Assembly (NCBI RefSeq): GCF_028621955.1
Contig: NZ_CP117516.1
Coordinates: 1,510,001 to 1,574,000 of the forward strand
Direction: 5' to 3'
DNA length: 64,000 nt
Origin: Erythrobacter sp. BLCC-B19
Lineage (GTDB): Bacteria; Pseudomonadota; Alphaproteobacteria; Sphingomonadales; Sphingomonadaceae
Positions 1 to 8,481 of the stretch are shown here, one piece after another. Position 1 is the first letter of the stretch. Every line of letters starts with the position of its first letter. The notes beneath the pieces are model-generated. The model did no database searches and was not told the DNA's origin. It saw only the letters and a list, made by a program, of their open reading frames with translations. Made by a program: the position numbers and the translations under genes.

Positions 1-890
1 TCACCACGCCCAACACCGGCATCGAGATTTTCTACGAGGAGCACGGCAGCCCCGATGCCCCGGCGCTGCTGCTGGTGATGGGCCTCGGCGCGCAGATGAC
101 ATTGTGGCCGGACGAGCTGGTCGGGGCACTCGTGGGTGAGGGCTTCCGGGTGATCCGCTACGACAACCGCGACATCGGCCTCTCGCAGAAGTTCGAAGGC
201 CACCGCGCGCCCTCGCTCCCCATTCAGGTCTTGCGCAAGAAGATCGGCTTCCCTGCCCGCGTGCCCTATACCCTGAAGGACATGGCCGATGACGGGATCG
301 GGCTGCTCTCCGCACTTGGCATCGACAAGGCCCATGTCGTGGGCGCATCGATGGGCGGGATGATCGTCCAGCTGATGGCGATCCACCATGCCGACCGGCT
401 GCTGACCATGACCTCGATCATGTCGACCACCGGCAATGGCAAGCTGCCCCAGGCCGAAAAGAACGCGATCGGCGCTCTGACCGCGCCGCTGAAGGCGATG
501 GACGAGGAGACGCTCGTCGCCCACGGTATCAACATCATCCGCAATATCGGCAGCCCGGACAGCGCCGAATTCCCGTTCGACGAGGCCGCCCAGCGTGAGC
601 GGGTGCTCGCCAATATGCGCCGTTCGGTCTACCCGGCCGGGCTCCCGCGCCAGCTCGCCGCGATCATCGACGATGGCGACCGCACCGCACGGCTTGCCCG
701 CGTGCGCACCCCGACACTGGTGCTCCACGGCGAGGCCGATCCGCTGGTCAAGCTGCCCGGCGGCGAGGCGACCGCAGCGGCGATCCCCGGCGCCCGGCTG
801 GTGACCTACCCCGGCTGGGGGCACGATCTGCCGATCAAGCTGATCCCGCGTCTGGCGGGCGAGATCGTCGCCCACGCGCGCGGCGTGTGA
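1..890 (+). CDS. alpha/beta hydrolase (5' end outside window)
   Basis: The reading frame is open from position 3, so the start lies to the left of the window; 295 residues are visible. It is a cytoplasmic-looking alpha/beta hydrolase of the 3-oxoadipate enol-lactonase/esterase type. The nucleophile elbow GASMGG gives the catalytic Ser, HGEADPLV near the C-terminus gives the acid, and GWGHDLP gives the catalytic His. No signal peptide can be judged because the N-terminus is missing. The substrate cannot be read from sequence. It ends 82 bases before the ArsR-type gene and is probably a separate transcription unit. The family assignment is firm and the specific reaction unknown. Confidence 0.9.
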   Translation, partial: TTPNTGIEIFYEEHGSPDAPALLLVMGLGAQMTLWPDELVGALVGEGFRVIRYDNRDIGLSQKFEGHRAPSLPIQVLRKKIGFPARVPYTLKDMADDGIGLLSALGIDKAHVVGASMGGMIVQLMAIHHADRLLTMTSIMSTTGNGKLPQAEKNAIGALTAPLKAMDEETLVAHGINIIRNIGSPDSAEFPFDEAAQRERVLANMRRSVYPAGLPRQLAAIIDDGDRTARLARVRTPTLVLHGEADPLVKLPGGEATAAAIPGARLVTYPGWGHDLPIKLIPRLAGEIVAHARGV

Positions 891-917
891 GCGCGTTGTC
901 GATTACGCTTTGAAACC

Positions 918-979
918 TAGCCAATGAGCTAAATATCTTGACGCCACCGCGCGATGGCGAATAGATAGCCATATGGCTA
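918..979. promoter_or_regulatory. tandem TAGCCA-N4-GCTA operator candidates
   Basis: Two related dyads, TAGCCAATGAGCTA (918-931) and TAGCCATATGGCTA (966-979), lie 48 bp apart centre to centre. The second is a perfect 14-bp palindrome spanning the ATG (973) of the ArsR-family gene. The first sits in the presumed promoter, just downstream of a TTGAAA-like hexamer. This arrangement suggests autorepression by the ArsR-type protein encoded immediately downstream; that is inference. Confidence 0.5.
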
Positions 980-1296
980 ACTTAGATTCGATATTCCACG
1001 GCCTCGCCGATCCCACCCGGCGCGCGGTGATTGCCCGACTTGCGCGAGGTCCGGCACCCGTGTCCGAACTCGCAGCGCCACACGACATGGCGCTGCCGAG
1101 CTTTCTCAAACACCTCAAGGTTCTCGAAACCGGAGGCTGGATTGCCTCGGAAAAGGCCGGTCGCACCCGCACATGCCGTTTGCGGCCTGAGACGGTGCAG
1201 CTCGCCGAGGGCTGGCTTGGCCAGCAGAGGCACCTCTGGAACGCGCGTCTTGACCGCCTCGACACTTTTCTGACTGACCCCGAGAAAAAAGGATAA
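973..1296 (+). CDS. ArsR-family winged-helix repressor
   Basis: This 107-residue protein has the compact winged helix-turn-helix typical of ArsR/SmtB regulators: [13 protein letters not shown] at residues 8-20, then a recognition-helix region around residues 35-52 ([14 protein letters not shown]). There is no metal-binding cysteine pair, so it belongs to the subgroup that travels with SRPBCC/AHSA1 proteins rather than to metal sensors. It ends 4 bp before the SRPBCC gene and is almost certainly cotranscribed with it. Its own promoter carries two palindromes, one across its start codon, which suggests autoregulation. No strong Shine-Dalgarno is visible. A paralogous pair occurs at 38532-39375. 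Confidence 0.92.
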   Translation: MANLDSIFHGLADPTRRAVIARLARGPAPVSELAAPHDMALPSFLKHLKVLETGGWIASEKAGRTRTCRLRPETVQLAEGWLGQQRHLWNARLDRLDTFLTDPEKKG

Positions 1297-1300
1297 TCCC

Positions 1301-1768
1301 GTGCCGTACGACCCCGAACTTGATCTGGTGCTTGAACGTACCGTCGCCGCCAGCCCCGCGCAGCTTTGGCGCGCCTGGACCGATCCGTCGCTGATCGCCC
1401 AGTGGTTCGCACCCCGCCCGTGGACCGTGGCCCGCGCCCGGATCGAGCCGCACGCTGGCGGCATCTTCTCGGTGGTGATGGCTTCTCCCGAGGGCGAGGA
1501 AATGGAGGAGACCCCAGGCTGCGTGCTGATCGCAGAACCTGCTGCGCGGCTGGTGTGGACCGACGCAGTCGGCCCCGACTTTCGGCCCAACAACGAAAGC
1601 TTCATGAGCGTCGAGATCACGATGGAGGCCTGTCCGGAGGGTACCCGCTACCGCACGGTGGTGCGGCACAAGTCGGGCGATGACCGGCGCAAGCACGAGG
1701 AGATGGGCTTTCATCAAGGTTGGGGCACGTGCCTCGACCAGCTGGAAGCCTTCGCCGGTTCGCTGTGA
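1301..1768 (+). CDS. SRPBCC (AHSA1-type) domain protein
   Basis: The 155-residue protein spans one SRPBCC/START-like domain: an N-terminal strand with [19 protein letters not shown], the WFAPRPW turn, and a C-terminal long helix ([20 protein letters not shown]) that closes the hydrophobic cavity. Such proteins bind small hydrophobic ligands and are very often encoded next to ArsR-type repressors; the ligand is unknown. The gene follows the ArsR gene by 4 bp. No catalytic residues can be assigned. The fold call is strong and the cellular role open. Confidence 0.9.
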   Translation: MPYDPELDLVLERTVAASPAQLWRAWTDPSLIAQWFAPRPWTVARARIEPHAGGIFSVVMASPEGEEMEETPGCVLIAEPAARLVWTDAVGPDFRPNNESFMSVEITMEACPEGTRYRTVVRHKSGDDRRKHEEMGFHQGWGTCLDQLEAFAGSL

Positions 1769-1789
1769 ACGAACGGTCCCGCTATCCAG

Positions 1790-2587
1790 CTAGTCTCGTC
1801 CCTCCAGCCACGCCCGCGACGTCCGCGCACATTCGCGGGCGCGCTCCACAAGGTCGGGGAAGGCGTCGCGCAGGGCGGCGGAGCGTTCCTCGACCGCCAT
1901 CGGCAGGTGAACGGGTAAAGCATCGACCATAGCGGCCAGCGGAAGTCCGCCCTTGCCCAAGGCCAAGCGGCGATTGATCGCATCGTCGATGATCGCGTCG
2001 AAGTCGGTCACGTCCGGCCCCTCGGCGGGTGCATCACAGGGCTGGCAGTAGGACAGCCACGCGCGCGGGATTGCCGCCAAGTCCTCCGCCGTCCCGCCGG
2101 AGCGTGCCCAGTGGAGCGTGTCGACCAGAAGCGCCTTGGCCTCGCCCTCGACCGCCTCCAGCACGGCGCGGGCCATGTGGATGGTCTTCACCTCGGTGAA
2201 GATGCCGAATTCGAGATTGACCCTGACCCCGGTGCCCTTGGCTTCGTCGACCAACGCCTGAAACTTGGCGGTGGTGGCGGCCATGTCGGGGTCGGAAGAG
2301 ACGCACAGGAGGTTCGCTGCGCCCAGCTCGGCGGCGATGTGGACGAGCTCGGTCAGCCACGGATCGGGCGGGCCGGGCATGATCCACGCGACCTCGCAGT
2401 CGAGCAATGTGACGCCCGCATCGCGCGCTTGGCTGCGGATGGCGCGGGTGGTGGCCGGGGTCCAGCTGTCCTTCTCGACCCACATCCCGCCGAAGTCGAA
2501 GTCGGCAGCCGCGGCGCATTCGATCAGCTGGGCGGGGGTGGCCTCGGGCATGATCCCGGCGGCGAGCGAGATCAGGCGGCGGGTCAC
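1790..2587 (-). CDS. sugar phosphate isomerase/epimerase-like TIM-barrel protein
   Basis: This 265-residue soluble protein has the pattern of the AP endonuclease 2/xylose isomerase-like TIM-barrel family, with NLEFGIF in the middle and LLVDTLHWARSGG placing typical Glu, Asp and His metal ligands. Family members isomerise or epimerise sugars or act on ring-cleavage products; which applies cannot be read here. Its start overlaps the stop of the upstream SDR gene by 4 bp (ATGA type), so the two are translationally coupled. With the neighbouring Rieske and VOC genes this suggests a catabolic role. Confidence 0.8.
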   Translation of the reverse strand: MTRRLISLAAGIMPEATPAQLIECAAAADFDFGGMWVEKDSWTPATTRAIRSQARDAGVTLLDCEVAWIMPGPPDPWLTELVHIAAELGAANLLCVSSDPDMAATTAKFQALVDEAKGTGVRVNLEFGIFTEVKTIHMARAVLEAVEGEAKALLVDTLHWARSGGTAEDLAAIPRAWLSYCQPCDAPAEGPDVTDFDAIIDDAINRRLALGKGGLPLAAMVDALPVHLPMAVEERSAALRDAFPDLVERARECARTSRAWLEGRD

Positions 2588-3339
2588 AGGGTTTGACCAT
2601 CATCCAGAACGAAGTCCGTGCCCGTCACGAACTCGCTGGCGTCCGAGCACAGGAACAGGATCATTGCGTCCAGCCCCTCCTCGCCCATCAGGCGGCGCTT
2701 GGGGAAGCGCGCGATCTGCTTCTGGCCGGGTTCGGTATCGAACCACGCATCGTTGATTGCGGTGCGGATGTAGCCGGGGGAGACGGTGTTGACGTTGATC
2801 CCCGCCCGCGCCCATTCGCGCGCCAGCGTGCGGCCCGCCTGCACCACACCCGCCTTGGACGCGGCATAGGCGACGAGGCCGGGGGAGGGCTCGAAGGCCG
2901 TGATCGAGGCAATCAGCACGATGCGGCCATTGGTGACGCCGCGCGCCATCATCCGCTTCGCACCCTCGCGCGCCGTCAGGATTGCGCCCTTCAGGTTGAT
3001 CGCGAGGGTCTGCTCGATTTCCTCTTCCGAGATGGTCGTCGCCATCCCCGCGCCGTCGACCCCGGCATTGGCGATCACCGTGTCGATGGCCTTGCCGAAG
3101 ATCGCGTCGGCCTCGTCGAACCCGGCGATAATGTCGGCCTCGCGTGCGACGTCCATCTGAATGGCGGCGGCCTTGGGCCCGATCTCGGCGGCGAGGGCTT
3201 CGAGGCGGTCCTTGCGCCGCGCGCCCAAGGCGACCTGCGCGCCGCTCGCGGCAAGGATGCGGCCGAAGCGGGTGCCGAGTCCGGAAGATGCGCCGGTGAT
3301 CAGGGCCGTGCGGCCTGAGAGGTCGAAGGAGAAGGTCAT
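2584..3339 (-). CDS. short-chain dehydrogenase/reductase
   Basis: A classical SDR of 251 residues. The dinucleotide-binding motif TGASSGLG is at residues 15-22, NAG at 91-93, and the catalytic triad is Ser145, Tyr158 and Lys162 (YAASK). The basic pair RR at 41-42 after strand 2 favours NADP(H). It is the upstream gene of a two-gene unit, overlapping the isomerase-like gene by 4 bp. The substrate is unknown; association with a Rieske oxygenase points to oxidation of an alcohol or dihydrodiol-like catabolite. The C-terminal FVLDDGQTL is typical of complete SDRs. Confidence 0.93.
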   Translation of the reverse strand: MTFSFDLSGRTALITGASSGLGTRFGRILAASGAQVALGARRKDRLEALAAEIGPKAAAIQMDVAREADIIAGFDEADAIFGKAIDTVIANAGVDGAGMATTISEEEIEQTLAINLKGAILTAREGAKRMMARGVTNGRIVLIASITAFEPSPGLVAYAASKAGVVQAGRTLAREWARAGINVNTVSPGYIRTAINDAWFDTEPGQKQIARFPKRRLMGEEGLDAMILFLCSDASEFVTGTDFVLDDGQTL

Positions 3340-3355
3340 GCCTGTTTCAAAGTCT

Positions 3356-3457
3356 CGTCATTGCGAGCCGCAGGCGAAGCAATCCATGCACGGACTGACG
3401 CTCTTGGCGCGAGGGTGATCCATGGATTGCCGCGTCGCTGCGCTCCTCGCAATGACG
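3356..3457. repeat. intergenic palindromic (REP-like) element
   Basis: Arms at 3356-3388 and 3421-3457 are imperfect inverted copies: CGTCATTGCGAG...AATCCATG on the left, CATGGATTG...CTCGCAATGACG on the right. The element fills the gap between the Rieske and SDR genes, both on the minus strand. Such CGTCATTGCGAG palindromes are common dispersed elements in proteobacterial genomes. It may also act as a terminator or mRNA-stabilising structure. Confidence 0.75.
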
Positions 3458-3464
3458 AAGGGCG

Positions 3465-4889
3465 TCACTTAACCGCAGGCAGTTCCCCGTTCACATACTT
3501 CATCAGCGTCGTCTGGAAGTGGCGCACGCGGCTGTCCTGATAGTGGCCCAGTTCCATCAGCCCGTCCTTCATCGCCTTCATGCCGGTCTGGACGTGGGGG
3601 AGGTTGGCCATGTCCTGATCGAACACATTGGCAAGGCCTGCGCCCATGATGTCGGTCGCCCAGGCGAAGGGCTCGTCGTCCGGGATATAGGTCGGCGCCA
3701 CCGCGCGCGGGCGCGGCTGGCCCTTGGGGGTGGGGAACAGCAGGCGGATCTCCATGATGCACCAGTCGGGCGTATCGCCCGGCAGCCAGCGGTACACCAG
3801 CGTCGGCAGAAACCCGATCCAGGGCGAGAAATTGGGGAAGATGTTGTAGGTGAAGTTGTCGAGGATCTCGGTGTCCGACGCATCCGAGTAGTCATAGCCA
3901 TATTGCTCGGCAAAGCCTTTGCGCCCCGCCTCGGCGAGGATCTTGCGCGCGCCGAGCGGATCGTCGGCGACATAATCCTCGGTCGTCCCGCTGGCATTGA
4001 AGCGCCGGTTGGTGCTGGCATCGCTGCCGCCCGAGAACTCGTTCATCTTCTCGAGCACATAGTCCGAATTCTTGCCCTTCACGTGCGGGGACAGCACGCC
4101 CGAGGGCGTGATCGCGCGATTGAAGTGGTCGCCGATATGGTCGTAGCGGGTGTTGGCATCGCCGAGGAAGGCGAGCAGCTGCGGGTGCGTGGTGATCGAG
4201 TGCCAGGCTTCCATGAAGGCTTCGGCGGTGGCCTTCCAGTTGGCGGGGATCTTCTTCTGCACCCACATCCCGGTGTAGCGGTTCCCGAAATCATAGCGCT
4301 CGTAATGCGAGGCCGCCGGGCCGAGCCAGGTCTTGAAATCGGGCAAGGCATGGTTCTCGGTCAGCATGACAAAGCCCTGCCACAGCTCGACGCGCGCCTG
4401 CGGCAGATCCATGTCCTTGCCTTCCAGGTGCTTGAAGTCCCACGAACAGGGGATTTCCTTCAGGCTCCCGTCATTGCGCCAGGTAAAGCCGTGGAACGGG
4501 CAGCGCAATTGCACCGAATTGCCGCTCTCAGTGCGAAGCTTGCGGCCGCGGTGGAGGCAGGCGTTGTAGAACGCCTTCACGCTGCCGTCCTTCTGGCGGA
4601 TCAGGAGGAAGCTCTTGCCGGCGATGTCGAACACCACGGTGTCGCCCGCGTCGGGCATTTCATCCTCGCGCGCGGCGAACAGCCAGACATTGGGCCACAT
4701 CTTCTCGCGTTCGAGACGGGCGAATTCCTCGGAAATATAGGGTGCGACCGGCAGGGGATCGTCACCCATCTCGATCGTGGTTTCCTCGAAGAGGTAATCG
4801 GGCGCCCGGCGGGTGTCGCCGTTGAGCATATCGGTGTAGCTGATCCCCGGGCAGCGGTCGCCGCGGGCAATGTCCTTGATCTCGTTCAT
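3465..4889 (-). CDS. Rieske aromatic-ring-hydroxylating oxygenase, alpha subunit
   Basis: About 474 residues when started at the internal ATG at 4889; an in-frame ATG at 4910 is the alternative, and neither has a strong ribosome-binding site. The Rieske [2Fe-2S] ligands are Cys111, His113, Cys130 and His133 (CLHRG ... CPFHG). The mononuclear iron site is predicted from EAWHSITTH (His230, His235) and Asp426 (FDQDMANL), and both centres look intact. It would hydroxylate an aromatic or polycyclic substrate using a reductase and ferredoxin that are not in the window. A VOC gene is transcribed divergently from the 129-bp region upstream. Confidence 0.92.
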   Translation of the reverse strand: MNEIKDIARGDRCPGISYTDMLNGDTRRAPDYLFEETTIEMGDDPLPVAPYISEEFARLEREKMWPNVWLFAAREDEMPDAGDTVVFDIAGKSFLLIRQKDGSVKAFYNACLHRGRKLRTESGNSVQLRCPFHGFTWRNDGSLKEIPCSWDFKHLEGKDMDLPQARVELWQGFVMLTENHALPDFKTWLGPAASHYERYDFGNRYTGMWVQKKIPANWKATAEAFMEAWHSITTHPQLLAFLGDANTRYDHIGDHFNRAITPSGVLSPHVKGKNSDYVLEKMNEFSGGSDASTNRRFNASGTTEDYVADDPLGARKILAEAGRKGFAEQYGYDYSDASDTEILDNFTYNIFPNFSPWIGFLPTLVYRWLPGDTPDWCIMEIRLLFPTPKGQPRPRAVAPTYIPDDEPFAWATDIMGAGLANVFDQDMANLPHVQTGMKAMKDGLMELGHYQDSRVRHFQTTLMKYVNGELPAVK

Positions 4890-5018
4890 GTCGCTTCGTC
4901 CGATCCTCATCGCCGGGGCACGGCCCCGCCTCTCGTCCTCGCACTTTGTGCAGTGTCTCCGGCGCGGAATATCACACAGCTTCGCAAGCAGGGCACACTA
5001 TCGGATTGGAGAGGAATG

Positions 5019-5555
5019 ATGGGTCTTGCCGGGAAAATCGCCGCCTTGGGCGACATCATGCAGCTGGCCTTTGTGCCGGAGGATTTCGACGCGGCAGTCA
5101 GGCATTGGACCCAGACGATGGGCGTCGGGCCGTTCTTTCTCATCGAGGGGATTCACCTTGAGGGCATGAAGTATCGCGGCCAGCCGACCGATGCCGTGTT
5201 CGATCTGGCGCTGGCCTATTGGGGCGATTTGCAGATCGAACTGATCCGCCCGCGCGACAATCACCCCTCGGTCTATACCGGCGAATATGGGGCGACGGGC
5301 AACGGGCTGCACCATGTCTGTATCCTCGTCGACGACATCGCCCACGCGCGCGCCGTGTGCGAGGCGGAGGGCGCCGAGGTGATGATCGAGGGCACCTTCG
5401 GCACCAGTCAGGCGATCTATGTCGATGCCGGCGGCGGGCCGGGGACGCTGGTGGAGATCTTGCAGCAGGCCAAGGACGGCCCTGACCTGTTCGGCATGAT
5501 CAAGGCCGCGGGCGTGGGCTGGGATGGGTCGGAGCCGCTGAGGAAGCTGGGGTAA
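5019..5555 (+). CDS. VOC-superfamily (glyoxalase-like) protein
   Basis: This 178-residue protein carries a vicinal-oxygen-chelate fold: a first beta-alpha-beta module starting IMQLAFVPEDFDAAV and a second starting GLHHVCILVDDIAHA, with a Glu near the end (TLVEILQ) that could complete a metal site. The ATG at 5019 is preferred over that at 5016 because GGAG at 5008-5011 is then 7 bases upstream. It is divergent from the Rieske oxygenase gene, suggesting a shared catabolic role such as ring cleavage or isomerisation, but the reaction is unknown. Confidence 0.85.
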   Translation: MGLAGKIAALGDIMQLAFVPEDFDAAVRHWTQTMGVGPFFLIEGIHLEGMKYRGQPTDAVFDLALAYWGDLQIELIRPRDNHPSVYTGEYGATGNGLHHVCILVDDIAHARAVCEAEGAEVMIEGTFGTSQAIYVDAGGGPGTLVEILQQAKDGPDLFGMIKAAGVGWDGSEPLRKLG

Positions 5556-5562
5556 GATCGAG

Positions 5563-5680
5563 CCCCTCCTGCCTGCGGGAGGGGAGCGAGACCTGGTCGC
5601 GCAGCGGCCTAGTCGCAGCGGGGTGGGCCTTCGCGACGGTTCGCTTTCCCACCCCCGCCCCCTCCCGCAAGCGGGAGGGG
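5563..5680. repeat. composite REP-like repeat, copy in reverse orientation
   Basis: Two G+C-rich hairpins, 5563-5584 and 5660-5679 (CCCTCCCGC-AA-GCGGGAGGG), flank a conserved core that reads on the minus strand as GGCCCACCCCGCTGCGACTA followed by GGTCTCGC. The same composite, in the opposite orientation, lies at 16921-17066, and a related unit at 16765-16838. It occupies the gap downstream of the VOC gene and the convergent LuxR-type gene. Confidence 0.8.
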
Positions 5681-5689
5681 GGTGTCAGC

Positions 5690-5820
5690 GCGCTGATCTC
5701 GGTCAGGTAGCGACCGCAAGGGCGTCCGCCCGCCCGCAGGTGCCCGGAACGGAGCGAAGCGAAGTGGAGGAATAGCACCGAGGACGACCCCGCGGAGGCG
5801 GGGTCGCAAATCAAGACCCC
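5690..5820. repeat. second intergenic G+C-rich palindromic element
   Basis: Downstream of the composite repeat is gene-free sequence with an 8-bp perfect stem, GACCCCGC (5786-5793) and GCGGGGTC (5798-5805), loop GGAG, preceded by the direct motif GGAGCGAAGCGAAG. It could serve as a bidirectional terminator between the convergent VOC and LuxR-type genes. I see no open frame here with coding character. Confidence 0.5.
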
Positions 5821-5845
5821 CGCGTGGAGGCACCCCCGCAATCAA

Positions 5846-6655
5846 TCAGTCGCTGGCCCCCAAATACCCCAGCTGCCCGGCCTTGAAGATCGTCTGGGCG
5901 CGGTTCACGCTGTCCAGCTTCTCGCCCGCGCGGTGGATGTGGTAGCGGATCGTGGCGTGCGACCGGTTGAGGATCATGCTGATCTCCTTGTCGGTCTTGC
6001 CGATCGCGGCCCAGCGCAGGCATTCCACTTCGCGCTTGGAGAGCACGCAGTCGGACGGGATGCGCCGCTTGGTGCGGTTGGCCTGGACATAGCCCGCCAC
6101 AAAGCACCGCGTCACCATCGCGAAGAGCGCGCCATATTCGGCGAATTCGGCCGAGAGGTCTTCCTTGTCGCGGTCTTCGCTGATGAAGCTGCACGCCGAA
6201 ATCTGGCCGAAGGGCAGGTGCACCGGAATCACGATCGCCGCCTTGCACAGCGCCCGGCGCTCGAAATCATTGAGGTCGATCTCGGCGAGGTAATGGTTGC
6301 GCCAACGGGTGTTGAAACCATGCGCGTTGACCCAGAACGGCTCGCTTTCATAGCGGCAGGCGCGCGGCAGCGGCGAGTGCAGGGCGAGCCGGTGATCCTC
6401 CCACCAGCGTGCGCCGTCATCCAGCCAGCGGAAGATATCGGCGTTGAGAATCGTGCCATCGGCATCGACCATCGGTTCCTTGGAGGAAATGTCGTCGCAC
6501 ACCGCGATCTGCATCCCGCGTTCCTGCGCGATTCGCGCGAGGTTCACCGCCGCATCGTGGATGTCCTCGGGACAGGTGATGGTGACGGATTCGAGCAGCT
6601 GTTCAAGCGACTCACGCCCTTGCGGCGTGCGCAATTCGACAACATTGGTGGCCAT
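5846..6655 (-). CDS. LuxR-family transcriptional regulator
   Basis: The 269-residue protein ends in a LuxR/FixJ-type helix-turn-helix (residues about 205-265; LSKREVECLRWAAIGKTDKE, then IRYHI and the NRAQTIFKAGQLG tail). The N-terminal 190 residues resemble an autoinducer-binding-type ligand domain (WVNAHGFNTRW, HLPFGQISACSF). There is no receiver domain or phosphorylatable Asp motif. It is transcribed divergently from the acyl-CoA synthetase gene with a 142-bp shared region, so that gene is its likely target. No LuxI-type synthase gene is present, so if it senses an acyl signal it is an orphan; a catabolite ligand is equally possible. Confidence 0.88.
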   Translation of the reverse strand: MATNVVELRTPQGRESLEQLLESVTITCPEDIHDAAVNLARIAQERGMQIAVCDDISSKEPMVDADGTILNADIFRWLDDGARWWEDHRLALHSPLPRACRYESEPFWVNAHGFNTRWRNHYLAEIDLNDFERRALCKAAIVIPVHLPFGQISACSFISEDRDKEDLSAEFAEYGALFAMVTRCFVAGYVQANRTKRRIPSDCVLSKREVECLRWAAIGKTDKEISMILNRSHATIRYHIHRAGEKLDSVNRAQTIFKAGQLGYLGASD

Positions 6656-6797
6656 GCTTTGTGGTGCTCCTCTCCAGCCCCGTCCGGTCTGCGCCGAGTC
6701 GGGAAACTAACGCAAGTTTGCAGAATGTCCTCATCATTTACGTAGGGGAACGAAGCGAGGGGCGAGGCTAGCGAAAGAGACAGGGAGAATTGAGCCG

Positions 6798-8411
6798 ATG
6801 GCGTTTGCGGGTGCGAATTTCGGGTATGTGCTGAAGGCTCTGGCAGGAGCAATTCCCTCCGGGCGACCCGCCTTGGTGCACGGGGACCGGGTGGTGACCT
6901 GGGGCGAATTCGATGCGATCACCGATGCCATTGCAGCGGGCCTTGTCGGGCGGGGACTGGGGCCGGGGGACATTGCCGGGCAGATGCTCCGCAATACGCC
7001 CGACTATATGCTCGCCTATTTCGGATGCGTGAAGGCGGGCCTGGTGCCGGTCAATGTGAACTACCACTACAAGCAGCGCGAGCTGGCGGACATTTTCAGC
7101 CGGTTCGGGCTGAAGGCGCTGTTCACCGAGACCGACTTTGCCGAAATCGCGCGTGAGGCAATGCCGGACGGAACGCTGACGGTGGATGTCGGCAGCGCGG
7201 ACTGGGCCGGGCTGTGCGATACGCCGCTGCCCGACAATTTTGCCATCCATGCCGACGCGCAAGCGCTGTTCCTGACCGCCACGGGCGGCACCACCGGGAT
7301 GCCCAAGGCGGTGATGTGGCCGATGGATCAGGCGTGGCAGGCGTTCAGCATCGGGGTGTGGCAACAGGGGCCGGGCCAGCCGCCATTCGTCGCCGCTTCG
7401 CTCGAAGAACAGGTCGCGCGGGCCGCCGCGATCGGCCCCGATCATCCGGCGAGCACATCCCCGCTGCTGCTGCTCTCGCCGCTGATGCACGGCGCGGGAC
7501 AGTTCACGGCGGTGATTCACCTGCTGAAAGGCGGCACGCTGGCGCTGCTGCCGGGGCCGAAATTCGATGCCGATCTGGCGCTGGACGAGGTCGCGCGGAT
7601 CGGCGCGCGCGGCATCTTCATCGTCGGCGATGCCTTCGCGCTGCCGCTCGCCGACCGGCTCGATGCGCGGGGCGATGGGGCCGCGGTGCTGGCGAGCTTG
7701 CGCAGCATCACCTCCTCGGGCGCGGTGTTCTCGGCCAGCCTCAAAGAGCGGCTGATCGCCCATCACCCCGCGCTGATGATCGTTGATGCGCTGGGTTCCT
7801 CCGAAAGCTCGGGCACCGGTATCGTCATCACCACGGCACAAGGATCGAGCGGCGGGGGCAAGTTCCAGCCCTTGCCGGGGCGCGAGACCAAGCTGTTCGA
7901 CGAGCAGTTCAAGGAGATTCCCCCCGGCACCGAGGGCGTCGGCATTGTCGCGCGCACCGGGCCGCTGCCGCTGGGCTATCTCGGCGAGGACGAGAAAAAC
8001 GCCCAGACCTTCCCCGTGATCGGCGGCAAACGCTGGCTGATGACCGGCGACCGCGCACGCTGGAGCCCCGATGGCAGCCTCGAATTCATCGGCCGCGACA
8101 ATATGTGCATCAACACCGGCGGCGAGAAGGTCTTCCCCGAGGAGGTCGAGGCGGTGCTGCTGGGCCATCCGGGGGTCAAGGACGTGCGCGTCGTCAGCCT
8201 TCCGGATGCGCGGTTCGGTCGCAAGGTCGTGGCGGTGGTGCAGCTGGACGGCGAGGTGGATGAGGCCGCGCTTGATGCCCACGCCCGCGCTGGCCTTGCG
8301 GGCTACAAGATCCCGCGGCTCTATCTGTTCACAGCGCAATCGCTCAGGCTCAACAACGGCAAGCCCGATTACAAGACCGCGCAAGGGATTGCCGACGCAT
8401 CTGCGGGGTAA
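6798..8411 (+). CDS. acyl-CoA synthetase (AMP-forming)
   Basis: A 537-residue ANL-superfamily ligase. The phosphate-binding loop TATGGTTGMPK is at residues 160-170, followed by the adenine-binding DALGSSESSGTG, the WLMTGD motif, the hinge region IGRDNMCINTGGEKVFPEE, and the C-terminal catalytic lysine in NNGKPDYK. It would activate a carboxylic acid to its CoA thioester. The substrate is unknown; the Rieske/SDR/VOC neighbours suggest an aromatic or steroid-type acid. The start is preceded by AGGGAGAA. The 3' end is followed by a strong hairpin at 8444-8481. Confidence 0.93.
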   Translation: MAFAGANFGYVLKALAGAIPSGRPALVHGDRVVTWGEFDAITDAIAAGLVGRGLGPGDIAGQMLRNTPDYMLAYFGCVKAGLVPVNVNYHYKQRELADIFSRFGLKALFTETDFAEIAREAMPDGTLTVDVGSADWAGLCDTPLPDNFAIHADAQALFLTATGGTTGMPKAVMWPMDQAWQAFSIGVWQQGPGQPPFVAASLEEQVARAAAIGPDHPASTSPLLLLSPLMHGAGQFTAVIHLLKGGTLALLPGPKFDADLALDEVARIGARGIFIVGDAFALPLADRLDARGDGAAVLASLRSITSSGAVFSASLKERLIAHHPALMIVDALGSSESSGTGIVITTAQGSSGGGKFQPLPGRETKLFDEQFKEIPPGTEGVGIVARTGPLPLGYLGEDEKNAQTFPVIGGKRWLMTGDRARWSPDGSLEFIGRDNMCINTGGEKVFPEEVEAVLLGHPGVKDVRVVSLPDARFGRKVVAVVQLDGEVDEAALDAHARAGLAGYKIPRLYLFTAQSLRLNNGKPDYKTAQGIADASAG

Positions 8412-8443
8412 AGCGGGAACAAACCGCACTTATTCTCCCATCC

Positions 8444-8481
8444 CCTCCGTCGCGATACACCGGGGCGAATCGCGACGGAGG
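8444..8481 (+). promoter_or_regulatory. 13-bp perfect hairpin covering a ribosome-binding site
   Basis: CCTCCGTCGCGAT (8444-8456) and ATCGCGACGGAGG (8469-8481) are perfect inverted repeats with a 12-nt loop. The right arm contains the GGAGG that, with the following AGAG, serves the ATG at 8490. In mRNA the stem would hide this site. It could be a translational switch, a terminator for the upstream synthetase gene, or a protein-binding dyad; there is no T-tract. Confidence 0.55.

Noticed and set aside
3519..5018. Very long open frame on the plus strand antisense to the Rieske oxygenase gene
   Set aside because: It mirrors the coding strand, as is usual in high-G+C DNA; only its last part (from 5019) is a real gene with domain signatures and a ribosome-binding site.
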